In this document: piece by piece, positions 22,683 through 34,830 of the stretch
Layout of the letters: each line of letters opens with the position of its first letter
Position numbering within the stretch: the first letter of the stretch is position 1
From: Ligula intestinalis
Taxonomy: Eukaryota > Platyhelminthes > Cestoda > Diphyllobothriidea > Diphyllobothriidae
Reading direction: 5' to 3'
DNA length: 64,000 nucleotides
NCBI GenBank assembly: GCA_036362985.1
Contig: JAYGXS010000002.1
Coordinates: forward strand, 11,876,717-11,940,716
Program-made: the position numbers and the translations under genes
The notes under the pieces: generated by a model
What the model was told of the DNA's origin: nothing
What the model saw: only the letters and a program-made list of their open reading frames with translations
Database searches by the model: none

Positions 22683-24183
22683 ATAATAATAAGGTTTATT
22701 TGTAAAGCACACGGTTAGTGACTCCCAGACAAGCGCAGTTTAGCCATGAATGGGCCGGAGTCCAGAGGCGCAGTCTGGCAAGTAGATCATCGGGTCCAGA
22801 CAACAACAACCGAATAGTAGATTGTCTGTTCTGGGAGTGGCTGAACGTCAACAACTCCCCCGCAGTAAGCTTCCGGTCTTTATAAGTAGTTGGCCAGTGA
22901 GCCTAGACAGGAAGTGACATAGAACAGAGGTTTTAACAACCTTGGGTGCGCACGAGAGCAAGACACGCGCGACATGCGAGCAAAGCATGGCTAGGAAATA
23001 CAAGGTCGCTACAGTACCATCAGGAATTCAAAAGACCGTCTTAAAACTACTTTTCTCTGCCTCCTGTTCCTCAGGAACCACTATATTTTCTTATACCTTC
23101 AGTCATATGTAAGGTCACAGTGTAAACTGCTCCGGTTTCGTTGGCTACTGTCATCAGAATTTCATTCTGATTCCTGAGATATCGAGGCCTCACGTATACT
23201 GACGCGTTTCCGTGAGATCATGAACGGACAATGTCTGCCTAATTTTTCGAATATTATCTGCCCACATTGCCATTATGTTATTTCAGTAGTATCCGTATTT
23301 GTATATTTGAGGGAAAAGTAGTTGTTTACCTTGCATATGCCTGTTTTGATACCAAACTAGTATTCCAGCTAATTAGCGAGGCTAAATGAAATGATCCATG
23401 GAGGTGGAACAAATTGAAAAAGTGCAGTCTAAAAACGTTTTGGGAATTTTTAGGAGATAAACCGGTGGCTCTTGGGAGGAGGGGGTTCAAACGGGAGGTC
23501 ACTCAGAGGTTAGCGGGATGATTAACGAAGTGTGGAAGATGCGGCCAGTTAGTCTCTTGCTGACTGCAGAGTCTGCCAACAAGGTTGCGAAAACATAGGT
23601 ATCTATACGCGTTAAGGCTAAGACGGTTAACACTAACAGCTACAATCTTTCAGGCCCAGTTCTTTAGGAGATAGGAGAGAAGACGATGGGAAGCTAGATT
23701 CTTAGAAATAGTTGATTCTGCAGAAGGATAGAAGAATAGGTGTGATATTGGTGTGATAGTATTGCGGTCCATAAAATTTGAAATAGTGAAGTAGAGATCA
23801 TGACTGACCGTAGATAGTCCTGTAGTGAGAGCCATTGGTTATCAAAAATCAAGTTATCCAACCGCTCTTTGAACACATCAACAGTATTCGATAACACTAC
23901 TTCGCTTGGGAGTGAGTTCCACATTTCCGAACCACCTGCAGACTAAAGGAAAACTTACGCGAATCTAGACGTGTACATTTACTTTTGGATTTGTACGGAT
24001 GGCCAAACAGGTAAGTAATGTCTGTAAAATCAAAGAAATCCTCAGATTTCAGGGAACAGGGATATCCGCAGATAATTCGCGATGTCCACTATAGATTGCA
24101 CCTAAATTGTCTGTAGGATATGGGAAACAAGTAAGGCTTATCAGTATTTCGGTATAAGACAGAGTCCTAAGACGGTCCACAGT
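22683..24183 (-). mobile_element. LINE-F: 5'-truncated non-LTR retrotransposon
   Basis: On the minus strand the end of a reverse transcriptase (about 23,650-24,183) is followed by about 950 bp of non-coding sequence. That ends in GTGCTTTACAAATAAACC and a TTA-repeat tail (TTATTATTATTA) at about 22,683-22,697. RT-end hallmarks are SLKSEDFFDFTDITYLFGHP and MWNSLPSEVVLSNTVDVFKE. A frameshift separates these two blocks. It resembles the C-terminus of LINE-E. The same tail string recurs at 27,345-27,390. Confidence 0.7.
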
Positions 24184-24185
24184 TT

Positions 24186-24665
24186 TTGTTCACTTCCTCC
24201 CAGATGTCTATTTATAGTCCCGTAACCGTCAGTAAACCTGCTATCCCTACCTCTCGAATGTCTTTTCATAGGCCCATAAACATCGGTGCACCAGTAAGCC
24301 TATTCCCCTTCATGTCGGGACCATCAAGGCCCGCCGCTGCCTCATCTACTACGATTAAAACTAGTCTAAGTACATTCTCTGTCCAACGATCGATAAATTC
24401 CGCTGCCTCTAACTCCACAAAAAGCTCATCAAGAATATCGTCAACACCGTCGAATGCGTTTAGGCTGAGCGCTTCCCCACCAGAACCTAGCTCCTCCCTT
24501 GACCGTGGGAGTCATATTATTCCCCCGCATAATGCGTTATTGAACACGATGGGCCCGAACCACGAACAATTGAATTTACACGGCAGTAACCCAAACTGGT
24601 ATAGTTTTAAATCTAATCAGAATTGCCGTACAGGACATTCATTGATTAAGACCACTTGTCCTTAA
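24186..24665 (+). pseudogene. LINE-C ORF1 C-terminal region, Ser/Pro-rich
   Basis: The 159-codon open frame is rich in Ser, Thr, Pro and Asn with no catalytic motif. Its place, directly upstream of the endonuclease of the same element, suggests the low-complexity C-terminus of a LINE ORF1 protein. It resembles in composition the C-terminal half of LINE-D ORF1. Function is inferred from context only. Confidence 0.45.
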
Positions 24666-24999
24666 GCGAGCGACTCCAACACTTATTTTATGTCACCGTT
24701 CCCCTTATCTGTTCCTTTACCCATCCCATACCACACAAACCTGCCAACTTCTATATGCCTTCTCGCCTCCCCCCATTCCTCCCAAACGCCCTAGAAGCTT
24801 AGTTTGGGTTACCCTCTCCCCATTTTTCCCTGCCAGAAAGCGAGGCCCCTAGATATCTCAGACCTTATCAGCCATCCATTGTTGGCTACCCGTATGCTAA
24901 CAGCTCCATACCCATCAGACCTTATTCCACAAATAATAACGGCCTACAGTTTGCCTACCCACCTTCAATTTTTTTATGAATAATGATAGCCATAGTCCT

Positions 25000-27350
25000 G
25001 TCACTCGAAACACACTAGGTGTCATAGTGCTGAATGCCAGGTCTCTTACAAGTGAAATGGCGCAACTGTGAGCTATTGCTTTTGAGATGACACCTGAAGT
25101 TATATGCATAACAGAAGCTTGGACCCATCCAATCATTTCTGACTTCTCCCTTATCATAGACGAATATTATCTCTATCGACACGATCGCATTAATAAGCGT
25201 GGTGGTGGTTGTCTTCCCTATATTAGAACGTCATTTAGGCACTTTCCGTTTTATCTAAATAGCACTTCCTCCTCTGGAAATTACTGTTTCGCTTCTATTA
25301 TCCTATCGCCCCGGCAAAAGGAGATTGTATGATGTGTATAAAATCCTCCTAACTCTTCATCTGAAGAAGATGCACATTTGTGTGAAATATTCAAGTTTAT
25401 TTCAGAATCCTCTTTTGAAGTTAAAATTATTGCTGGAGATTTTAATTTTCCTGAAATCGACTGGCTTTCAAACTATTTTCAACCTAGATTTCAGCCTTTC
25501 CTAGATACCATTAATTTTTCTAACTGGTCTCAACTGGTTCGTTCCACAACAAGACAAAATCATACCCAAGATCTGATTTTCACAAATGGTATTGCCCCTC
25601 TCTTCGTTGATTTTAAGCAGAACATCTTCCAATGTGATCACACAGTAATTCACTGTTGCCTTCCGCTTCCTTCTACGGAAAAAGCTGGTGCTAGTCGTAC
25701 ATATCATGCGTATGAACTCGCAGATATTAGCTCAATCAACGATTTTATTGACTCACTAAATTGGCAGAGCCTCTCCTCCATTAACGGCGCTGCATATCTT
25801 GCTGAACTCATGTCAGTCATTTCTAATAAAATGCTGGAATTTGTGCCCACTAAAGTTGCGAAAGCCTATGCACCAGAATTGACCGTCCCTCATTTTCTTT
25901 AGCCCAGACTAAAGAAATTGAGGAGGCAGCTGAAAGATAGATCTACTAGTTCGCTGTCTGTGCATCTAAGGATCGCAGAGATCTTCGAATAAGCGTCAAA
26001 GATTTGTCTTGCACGTGACTAGCACAGAGAATCTTGCGCCCTGAGCGAGTCAAACTCTGCATAATTGGTTGCACAACTGTTTTGTCGTAGGTCCTCCCCA
26101 AAACGAGGAATTGACATACCCCCATTGCTTAATGAAAATAAACATTTGTACTTGATGAGTCCGATAAGGCTGAATGGTTAAATGTTTCCTTTGCAAAGCA
26201 TTTTACGACAGAATCCGAACCGGTCCCGTCGTTTCAACCATACTCAGACAATACTCTCGGGAACATTGATTTCTCCATAAAATTAATTCATTAGCATATA
26301 CTTCGTCTAAAAAAATCGCACTCTTCGGGAACTGATAGTATCCCCAATACAGATATCAAAAGAGTTTCGACTTTTCCCAAAGTGCTTAGCCATACATTTT
26401 CAGTCTATCTCTTAAACGGTTACTTTGCTGACACTTGGAAGACATCCATTATTCTTCCAGTCTTTTAATCAGGATCTCGTTCAGACATAAATAACTACCG
26501 CGGTTTTCATAAACCCCGGCCCTAGCTAAACTTCTGCAGAAGATAATTTTGAATCAAATTCTCAATTTTTGCCTAAAAAATAAGCTTTTAAGCGACTCGC
26601 AGCATGTTTTTCTACCCGGGCGATCATGCGGAACGTGTCACTAAGCTTTTCTTAAACACGTCACTTCCATCAGTAACGAGCGGCAATCCGTGGTTGTTAT
26701 CTACTTTGACCTGAGCAACGCCCTCAACAAGGTACCGCACAGACGGCTTCTGGTAAAATTGGAACCCATTGGCATCCGTCCCCCTCTCCTCGACTTCATC
26801 GGTTCCTACTAGTCTAACCGCAGCCGGAAGGTCTTCATTCTATATAAAAATGAAATTTCGACTGTTCTAAAAAAATTCACACAATCGCATTTATGCAGAC
26901 GACCTCAAATGTATATACTCATTTTCTAAGGACACAGCCAATATATGCGTTGGTAAAATAAATGCGGACCTACTTGCACTCGCACATTGGAGTGCTACCT
27001 GGCAGATGGAATTCTCTCCATCCAAGTGTAGTTTCAAGTGTTTCGGTTCCGCTATGCTTCACCATCCCCTAGTCTTTCAAAAAACTCCACTTTTAGAATG
27101 ATCCACTATAAAAGACTTAGGTCTAAGCTACACAAATAAACTACCATTGTCACCTCATGCGGATCGAATATCTGCGAAGGCTGCACAGATATGCGGTTTT
27201 ACATCACATAATTTCTCCCTACTGGAAATAAAGTTCAAGCTTTATCACATGTATGCTCTACCCATCCTAGAATACTGATGTCCCCTCTTTAGTCTAATGA
27301 ATGCTTCTGACCGTGGTTAGGTTGAAAATGTACAGAGGATGTTTACTCGC
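25000..27350 (+). pseudogene. LINE-C copy 1 ORF2 (endonuclease and RT), degenerate
   Basis: The longest surviving frame is 25,378-25,902 (endonuclease C-terminal half plus linker: AGDFNFPEIDW, TTRQNHTQDLIFTNG). Beyond it, the RT is recognisable only in pieces across frames (for example near 26,700, and a CAGACGACCTC block near 26,900 corresponding to the ADD motif). Numerous stops and indels are present. It aligns base for base with copy 3 over long stretches. Confidence 0.75.
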
Positions 27351-27357
27351 AAAATAA

Positions 27358-28573
27358 GGTTTATTTGTAAAGGTTTATTTGTAAAGCACATCTTTGGCGC
27401 CGTCAAAAAACCCCGGAAGGCAGGAAAAAACCTAACCCAAACCCCTTCTTTCGCAGTGACCATTGTATTTGTTTTGGTCTTTTGCTAGGTCAATAGTGTG
27501 CGAAATAAGGAGTTTGTTTTAAGTGAAAAAAACCTGACTTCTAGGGAACAAATTTGAGGAAAACATGAAATAAAATAGCTCTACATTGTGGGTGTTACGG
27601 TTTTATAGTAAGAATACTTGGGGTCTGGAAAAACTGTAATGTCCTTTAACTGAGGTATACTTAGCCGCGGTCAGTTTGAAGGTGAAAATATCAGCTGATG
27701 ATATGGCATCTTGTAACAACCCAAGAGACTGAATGATTGTTTAAGTACACCAAGGTCGTCACTTTTGGCGCGAACCCAGGATGGAGATGTGGTGATCGAG
27801 TGTCAGTGAAGAAACCGGTGCCCTTTTCCCTCACAGCCGCTGACCCCCTTCCCGCCGCCGTCGTCGTCAATCGCATCGCCGTCCCACACACTATGTCAGC
27901 ACTCCTGTCTCGCCCGTGCAGTCGCATACAGCACTGTATTCCCCACCGGCAACTGATCAGACATAAGAGAACACACTCCACTCCAGATGGGACATGTATC
28001 TGTGTAACGCCGTTCCTTATCCCCATATTATTTTCTAACTCTATATGTATTCTTTATCACTAGTAGATTCTCCTGCATATATTCACGTCTCCTTCTACTC
28101 CGGCCTTCATATTTGTGTGCTTGGGTGATGCCTATCATTCCAGCTCCGAGTTTCCGATGCCGAGCTATCCTCAGGTCTCTTATCCTTTAGGTGTGTGCCA
28201 ACCTCGACATCCCCGGCCCGCTACAATCTACCGTATGCATGGGTCTGCTCGATACGGAGATTACAATCGTTGTCCAGTGGCACAAGTTTGCTAATAAGAT
28301 GGGACGTTGCAGATGTCTGAGGTGGGTCGAGGCAGCTGCGAAGCACCATCGTCATTCAAGTGCATCGGCAGAAGACATTTGGCCTTTCGTTTGTCGAATA
28401 TCTAAGTAAGATTGAGATTTACATCATAAGTATTTATATTTCTGATACATTATAAGAGGAAACAATATATATTTTAGTATAATTGAAGAGAAAATTATTT
28501 TCTTTTATAATAATTTTTTATAAACATTTAGATATTAGTAGAGGAATATTGGAATAGATAAATTGCTCTTAGT
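27358..28573. other. Unclassified repeat-like stretch
   Basis: It opens with a duplicated GGTTTATTTGTAAA motif (27,358-27,390) that also forms the tail of LINE-F, so a second element's 3' end on the minus strand probably cut LINE-C copy 1 here. Overlapping open frames at 27,691-28,063 on both strands show no known domain. A block near 27,440-27,520 resembles 19,925-20,010 (shared GGAGTTTGTTTTA). Confidence 0.35.
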
Positions 28574-28670
28574 TTTTGTTTTTTATTTTTATTTTTAAGG
28601 AAACCGTCGACTGGAAAGCTTCCAGCATTTGCCAGTTTTCTCCAAAATTTTCGGGAACTCTCCTGGACCG

Positions 28671-31600
28671 TTAGATCCCTTTTGGTCCGAATTGGACGTC
28701 TAAGAACTGGTTAGCAAAGTGTCCTATTTTATTCAGAAATATATGCGTCATGTCATTTGAGAAGAACTGCTTGGTCTTTCTTCTAAATTCGGCTAAACTG
28801 TGGCTTTTGCGAATATCGTTGGGTAGGGCATTCCATATGATCGCATATCTTATGGTGTAGAAATTTGATCGCTGGGCCGTCCTAGCTTTAGCGTTATGAA
28901 TTGTATGCTGGTTGTTTCTAGTGGAACGGGAACCGTTTTGATTTGTTAACATATTATTGCTAAGGATGTTCTGATTATGTGTCACTTTAAATAGGAAAGT
29001 TAAACCATTTTGGAGTCGCCTTTGCCAGAGGGGTTTAAGACCATATCTATTGTACATTATTGAATAGGAGTCTCGGGCGTCATCGTGTTTACACAGACCT
29101 CTGGTAAACCTTCGCTGGATTTTTTCTAGTTTCTGTCTGTCATCTGATGACATGGTACCGAAAAATATTGAGCAGTAATCTAGAATAGGTAAAACGTACA
29201 TTTTGTAAAGTTTAGTCTTAAGTGTAATTAATGTGAAATTTTTACTTATGAAGCCACATAGTCGATTAGCTTTTGGTGCGATTTGTTTAACATGTGGGGA
29301 TAAGTCAAGAGTATTAGAATAGCTAAGACCTAAATCTTTTAAAGATGTTAGCTCTTTTATTTCTTGACCACTAAACATTATGGGGGGAAGTTTTAGTGGT
29401 CCAAAAATCATGAGAAGACATTTTGTTAGTGAAAACGGCATTTGCCACTGAACACTCCAGTCGTTTAGTTTTTGAAGGTCTAATTCAATTGTTCTATGCA
29501 CACTACTTATCGAATTTTTGTTATAGGCATATGCGAGTTTTAAGTCATCTGCATATAAAAATGTTTTAGCAGATGTTGATATCGTGGATAACTCATGAAT
29601 GTAAATGAGAAATAAGAGGGGACCTAGGATAGTGCCTTGAAAAACACCACTGCTTATATGAGCTGGTTCTGATACTATATTTCGAAGTTGTACTACTTGA
29701 AATCGGTTTTGAAGATAGGATTTGAGGAAATCAAGGAGGGGGGGCGAATCCCGTGCCTCACTAGCTTCACGATCAGTCTTTTATGGGGAACTTTGTCAAA
29801 GGCTTTTTTTAGATCAAAGTAAATTGTAGCTACCGTGTTCCCATCATCTCGATTTCTGGAGACGAATTCCAAGAAAGTGAGATGGCAGGATTGACATGAC
29901 TTTTTAGGTAAAAAGGCATGTTGAGAGGGGGGTATGAGATTTACATTCGTCAGATGGTCTAACATTTGGTTATAAATTATTTTTTCGAAGATTTTTGCTA
30001 AAACCGATGTTCGGTGAACACCACGATAATTTTGGGCATTGGACCGATTTCCGTTTTTGTAAATTGGGGTGATACATGATTTTTTCCAGATTTCTGGATA
30101 AGTACCATTTGACTGCAGTAACGAGAAAAGGTTAGACAGAAGTATTGGGGCATATGTCATATTAAATAAATAAATAAATAAATAAATTTTATATTTTAGG
30201 CCCGGAGGGCCTCGTCATTGCTAACTTAGTGCTGTGGAAAAATAAATACACAGTTGATAAATGCTGCTCTCCATGAAACAACCACATAGACAGCGGGAGC
30301 GTTTAGTAGTGTTGGTAGATAAATTCGTCATATCGTCATTTTAAAATAGTAGTCAACGCATGGTGAACTAAGAAGGAAGCAGTGAAAAAAAAACTCCTAC
30401 CATTTAAGCTGGGGCGGAGTTCAGCGAACCCCTGCTTAAAAAAAAACAAAACGTAGGAGAAAAAAACTGCTTCAAAAAAGTTAAGGGGTTTGGTTGAGAG
30501 GATTGATTGTAGTGCAAATGAGACAGGACTGTTGATGAGAACGAATGAGGGTGGGAAACGCTTCTTGTGATTGGAGACATCATATAATAGCAGAGGCTGT
30601 CTTTCACCATTGTTACACCGCCCGACTGGCTTCATGATCAACCATCAGGGAGATGAGACCGGAGCAGACCAGTATGCAAGGAGGGATTCTATCCGTTCCA
30701 TATGATGTGGAATTGGACAGTTGGCAGATAGCTTGCTCTACAGTTTCTTCGTTAAACAATATCTCTTTTAATACTAGTGCCGTCATTTCTGTTGGTTGGG
30801 GGATTGGTTCTTCCTCGACTGAATAGTTGGTTGAGAAATACTCGTTGAAAAGATTTGCTATTTGGTTGTCATTTGTTATTACTTTTCCTTGGTCATCAAG
30901 CATGATTTGGGGGCCTTGTTTTTGATTATTATTTATTTGTTTCCTGAAGATTTGGGCTGTCCCTTCTGGGGACTCGATTGCCCGATGTTCTGCTGCTATC
31001 GTCTTATTTGTTTCAATGTTCTGGGCTAACTCGTGAATCTCTGTAATGCGTCTGAGCGTAGATAGATAACTAATACATGGGTCGTGGAGTTGTTTTTTAA
31101 GTTTTTTTAGCCGTTTGGAAAGGAAGTTTGGGATTAGTGATTTCTTACATGGGGATCTCTCGTCAATTAGGGTATCTCGAATTAAATTAAGGGTGGCATA
31201 TAATATGTTTACAGCTTCTAGAGGGGATGCTGTTAGGAGGAAAGAGCTCCAATCCAATGACCTAATGTAGTTATTCATAGATTCAATGTCAAGATTTTTG
31301 GGGTTTATAGAAGTGTAACTAGGATCAGGTCTTATTTTAATGTTAAGAGGGAGCACTGCTATTATTGTCTTATGATCACTATCAAAGGTTAAGCTGTCGT
31401 AGTGCGTATATAAGGGCCAGATATCATTGGTGAGAATAACATCGAGTATATTGTTTCCCCTGGTTGGTTTGCTTATTATTTGCGTCCAGTTATGAAACAC
31501 AATTGATGATAATAATTCATCATGTCTGGATGGGGCTGATAGTTCTGTCCAGTTTATTTCTGGACGGTTTAAGTCTCCTGCAATTATCTTATAGTCGGTT

Positions 31601-32170
31601 TGGATATTCGATAGAATATCTAGTAGATTTGTAAGACCAGTGTCATCATTACTATATTCCGGAGGGGTGTACAAACATCCAATTAGAATGCTTTTAAGGG
31701 TCTTGGATGTTATTAAAGCGAAGCATGCTTCGCCATTGAACGTCTCCTGAAGAACCTCAAAGCCACTCTGTTCTATGGTAGATCTAATGTAGATCATACA
31801 ACCTCCTCCTCGTTTATTCGCACGGTCCTGTCTATAGAAGGTGTAGTTTGCTATAAAAAGTGAAGCATTGGAGGTTGATTCGTTTACCCATGTTTCTGTT
31901 AAAAAGACTATATCGGGATTGTGTGTGTCAATAAAAGTCCTAAGTCGTGGAACTTTGTTTACTATCGATCTAGCATTAATAAGAGCAACACTTATGGTGT
32001 CGGATACAAAAGCTGGAATCTGTTGTGAAAAAATGGATTCCTATTACTTGGTTGATTGTGTTGAGGGCTCATGTGCGGAAATTGTGTGATTGGTGGATAA
32101 TATGGTGGTGTTGGACTATTTGTGGCGAATTGTGCATTATTGGGAAAAATTGGTGATGAGAGTGGTGGAA
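28671..32170 (-). pseudogene. LINE-D ORF2: endonuclease-reverse transcriptase
   Basis: The frame is open from just after the ORF1 stop. Endonuclease motifs are VALINARSIVNKVPRLR, FLTETWVNE, DRANKRGGGCMIYI, IIAGDLNRPEINW and SDHKTI. RT motifs are YGTDRIPPCI, then (after the nested insertion) YRGVHRTSVLAKIFEKI, QHAFLPKKSC, YFDLKKAFDKVPHKR, a TILGPLLF block and YADD (about 29,550). The C-terminus is IIWNALPNDIRKSHSLAEF. Apart from the insertion, the only break I can see is a frameshift in a 7-base C run at about 29,738, where 8 would keep frame. Confidence 0.85.
30163..30667 (-). mobile_element. LINE-C 3'-UTR fragment nested inside LINE-D ORF2
   Basis: This matches 62,437-62,957 (LINE-C copy 3, 3' UTR) along its length, including TTGATCATGAAGCCAGTCGG at the 5' side and a (TTTA)n tail (here AAAT repeats on the plus strand at 30,163-30,187). 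It is a severely 5'-truncated LINE-C insertion. It splits LINE-D ORF2 between YGTDRIPPCIL and MTYAPILLSNLF. No clean target-site duplication was found. It shows LINE-C was active after LINE-D inserted. Confidence 0.8.
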
Positions 32171-32199
32171 TTCGATGGCATTGTGTAACTATCGGAGGG

Positions 32200-33294
32200 T
32201 TATGGTGTTGTGCGAGGTGGGATTTGATTGTGTGTGTTGTATTGAAAGGGTTGGGTGTGCGGTGGTCGTCTTGTGTATGGGCTAGGATACATGGGTTGAG
32301 AGAAGGGTTTAGGTGTCATTTTAGGGTGTGCATTTAAATACGGATATTCGTTTTGATATGAAATTCTGTTTGGGACTGGTGGTCTATTCTGGGTTGTTCG
32401 GGGGAGATAATCTAACACTGGTTTACTACTTTGGTTCGTTGAGTTAGGACTGGTATTGCTATTTATGGACATGTTTAGACGTGTGTTTTTATTTATCAGT
32501 ATATCTTGATTAGATTCAGGATAAGTGTTGGTCATGTCTAATGGGGTTGTACTATTTCGGGGTTTTTTTGTTTGGACCTTATTCTTTCCCTTAATTGCTT
32601 CGGCAGGTTTATTATTTGCTTTCGGTTTGTCATTATTATTATAATATGAAGAAGTCGCTCTCAAGTCATCTAAGCTGATGCTACGTTGATAGTTTTCGTT
32701 TTCCTTCCCAGATGAGGAGGAACTCGTTAATTGTTCCTCTGAAATAGTATTTTGTGGAGTGTTTCCGTCCTCTGCGACTATATGCGGCTGACTTTGTTTA
32801 CGCCCTTTGTGTTTGTGAAAAACTTGTCTGCGCTGCATTGGGGTCAAGTCAGGGCCTATATATGCTTTAAAACTCCGGAAACTCTTATTTATTTCAGAGT
32901 TTTGTAGTAGCATTTGAGCTTCGGCGTGGGAAGAACATGTAAGCAAAATCGGTTTGTTTTTACTTCGCGAATTTAGTCTTTTGATAGACACTATGCCTAT
33001 ACTTATCCCACATTGTTGAAAAACGCTTTGTATTGCTACCATTGGATTACTCGTTTGAGGAAAGTTGCGGAAGATTATATTACAGCTACGTTTTGATCTA
33101 TCTGAAACTTCTGTTGATACTAAATGCACTACAGACTCAATCTGAGGTAAATTCGTGAGGTTGCTTTCAAATGAATTGGAGTCCAGAAGTGAATTAAGAA
33201 TCTTAAATACAGGTTCATACTTTTCAATAAAGTTTGTTAAATTTAAGAGGGCTGACAGATCGATTTGATCCACAACAACTTTCGCGTCGGTCAT
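32200..33294 (-). CDS. LINE-D ORF1 protein (364 aa)
   Basis: The frame is intact from an ATG at 33,294. The N-terminal half has an RRM-like fold signature of LINE ORF1 proteins: SCNIIFRNFPQ, then GIVSIKRLNSRSKNKPILLT, and KAYIGPDLTPMQRRQVFHKH. The C-terminal half is low complexity (Asn, Ser, Pro, Gln) with a KGKNKVQTKKPR basic patch. Such ORF1 proteins bind element RNA and act as chaperones during retrotransposition. Its stop is followed within about 30 bases by the ORF2 frame on the same strand. Whether it is still expressed is unknown. Confidence 0.75.
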   Translation of the reverse strand: MTDAKVVVDQIDLSALLNLTNFIEKYEPVFKILNSLLDSNSFESNLTNLPQIESVVHLVSTEVSDRSKRSCNIIFRNFPQTSNPMVAIQSVFQQCGISIGIVSIKRLNSRSKNKPILLTCSSHAEAQMLLQNSEINKSFRSFKAYIGPDLTPMQRRQVFHKHKGRKQSQPHIVAEDGNTPQNTISEEQLTSSSSSGKENENYQRSISLDDLRATSSYYNNNDKPKANNKPAEAIKGKNKVQTKKPRNSTTPLDMTNTYPESNQDILINKNTRLNMSINSNTSPNSTNQSSKPVLDYLPRTTQNRPPVPNRISYQNEYPYLNAHPKMTPKPFSQPMYPSPYTRRPPHTQPFQYNTHNQIPPRTTP

Positions 33295-33450
33295 TGTTTC
33301 TAATAAAATTTTCCTGTAAAGGATTTTTGAATGCTAACTATATGTCTAAGTAATGTGTTTTTGACAAATAAACTATAAAATACTAGAAGTACAAAACAAA
33401 TGATTTGTACAGCGTTCTATGAAACAGAGGACAAAATCTGACCAAATCAA

Positions 33451-34345
33451 CGAAGGAGTTTGGTAGCAGATTTTGGCTAAGATAGTCAACTGTTACTTAC
33501 TGATATTTTATTTAAGAAAACCAAAGACTTTGAGTCGTTTCTTCTCTTATATAAATCAATTTATATAAAGCTTCACTTATCTGATGTTTGCGGAAACCTC
33601 TCCGTCCACTGTCCAAACGTAGGCATGCACAACTGTCGTGATCTATTTGCTTGACCACACAGCCAGTTTATCAAGGTTTTCTTATATTTTTTGTGTCCCA
33701 AGCAGAGCTTATAGATTTTCCAATTTTGATATCATCTTCAACCACGATTCTCTCGCAGTGAAGATTTTAAATGTCGTCATTTACATGAAGTAGGAACAGA
33801 AGATGGCCTAAGTGGCTTAGTCAAGTAGAGAAGACCGCAAGAACCTACACAAGCGGATGTTTATAAGAGAGTGTAAGCGGTGGGTTGTGTATAAGATAAT
33901 ATTTCTAATTTTTAAGGATATCAGGAGCACGTCAGACAGGTAATAGCGTAGGCTCTCTACTCCAAACAAAGTAAATGTTATTCGAATGTAACACTTAGTA
34001 TAATAATTATACGTTTTCGGTATCGGGGTGCTTCGGTCGGGTGTTACTGTTGATCGCCCCTGCTATTATATTTTAGGCCTTAAAATCAAATGTTAATAAA
34101 AATTTATTGAATAATTCTAATTTTTTGGCATCCGGGGGAGCCTAGTCAGGCAGTTTTGTGGCTCGCACGTATATATCGGTCCAGCTTCCGCTCTAATATC
34201 TCTTAGGATTCCAAAACAACGACCTCCGAAGGCGGAGCATTCCAAAATTTGATCACCAAGTTGGAGAAAAAGAAAAGTTGTTTGTCCAGCCTAGCCTCAG
34301 TCACAAAATTCAAGACAATGACCTCTCAACTTTGTTGTTGTTGTT

Positions 34346-34399
<54 letters not shown>

Positions 34400-34799
34400 A
34401 ACTCAAATGGACGTCTTGATACAAGACAACAGTCTTGATCAAGTATGATGTGAAACGTTAGTACCAGGTCCCCCAAAGATGTCTGTAAAGCAAGGGAAAG
34501 ACAACGAGATAAGACCGCCGTGGTTCATAGGGTATTGCGTCTGTGGCGGCCACGCTGAGGTTTGCGATCTGAAGTATTTGTGTTCGTATCACGTCAGGTC
34601 TTCCAAGTAGTGACTTACCTTAATACCAGGTTTTAGGTAAAAACTAACGACACCAGTTAAATTGATGTATTGTGTAAGAAACTCCCAGTTGCTGTGCCAG
34701 ATAGCAATGACCGCTGGTAAATCTGCGTTTGAGCAAACTAAACTAACGCATCTCCCTGGTCTTTCAGCTGCATAAGCATTTATTGGTTTCGTCGTTGTA
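33451..34799. other. Intergenic stretch upstream of CDC123
   Basis: No coding domain was found. It holds the GTT microsatellite (listed separately) and probably the CDC123 promoter, though I cannot point to a core promoter element. Confidence 0.35.
34332..34399. repeat. (GTT)n microsatellite, about 22 units
   Basis: Trinucleotide GTT/TTG repeats run from about 34,332 to 34,399 with a single ATT interruption. They lie 430 bp upstream of the CDC123 start codon. Confidence 0.95.
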
Positions 34800-34830
34800 T
34801 GCTTTTACATGATCATCGTTACAGTCCAAT
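34800..34830 (+). promoter_or_regulatory. Splice acceptor 6 nt upstream of the CDC123 start codon
   Basis: The sequence TTTTACATGATCATCGTTACAG ends in AG at 34,823-34,824, followed by TCCAAT and the ATG at 34,831. It could accept a 5'-UTR intron or a trans-spliced leader, which is known in flatworms. Which of the two is not determinable here. Confidence 0.45.

Larger units (their letters stand above)
24186..27357 (+). mobile_element. LINE-C copy 1, 3'-truncated and heavily mutated
   Basis: A Ser/Thr/Pro-rich ORF1 tail (24,186-24,665) is followed by an endonuclease (about 24,980-25,900: MAQL, CITEAWTHPIISDFSLI, RINKRGGGC, IIAGDFNFPEIDW, FQCDHTVIH). A stop-ridden reverse transcriptase continues to 27,357. 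The sequence matches copy 3 (56,248-62,957) through the RT. It stops abruptly at 27,357, where the sequence changes to AAGGTTTATTTGTAAAG. The 3' UTR and TTTA tail seen in copy 3 are missing. Confidence 0.8.
28574..33450 (-). mobile_element. LINE-D: near full-length non-LTR retrotransposon with nested insertion
   Basis: The element runs on the minus strand. ORF1 (33,294-32,200) is followed by ORF2 endonuclease-RT (about 32,170-28,671), a short 3' UTR and an A-rich tail (AAAAATAAAAATAAAAAAC type) at about 28,574-28,603. ORF2 is interrupted by a foreign 505-bp LINE-C 3' fragment (30,163-30,667) and by a single-base shortfall in a C run at about 29,738. The 5' end is uncertain (5' UTR perhaps to about 33,450). 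Among the LINEs here it is one of the better preserved. Confidence 0.85.

Noticed and set aside
31868..32337. Plus-strand open frames of 71-73 codons
   Set aside because: Antisense shadows of LINE-D ORF1/ORF2.
34520..34640. tRNA-like stretch (TGGTTCATAGGGTATTGCG ... GAGGTTTGCGATC)
   Set aside because: The A-box/B-box resemblance is loose and no cloverleaf or flanking duplication could be found, so it is neither a tRNA gene nor a supported SINE.
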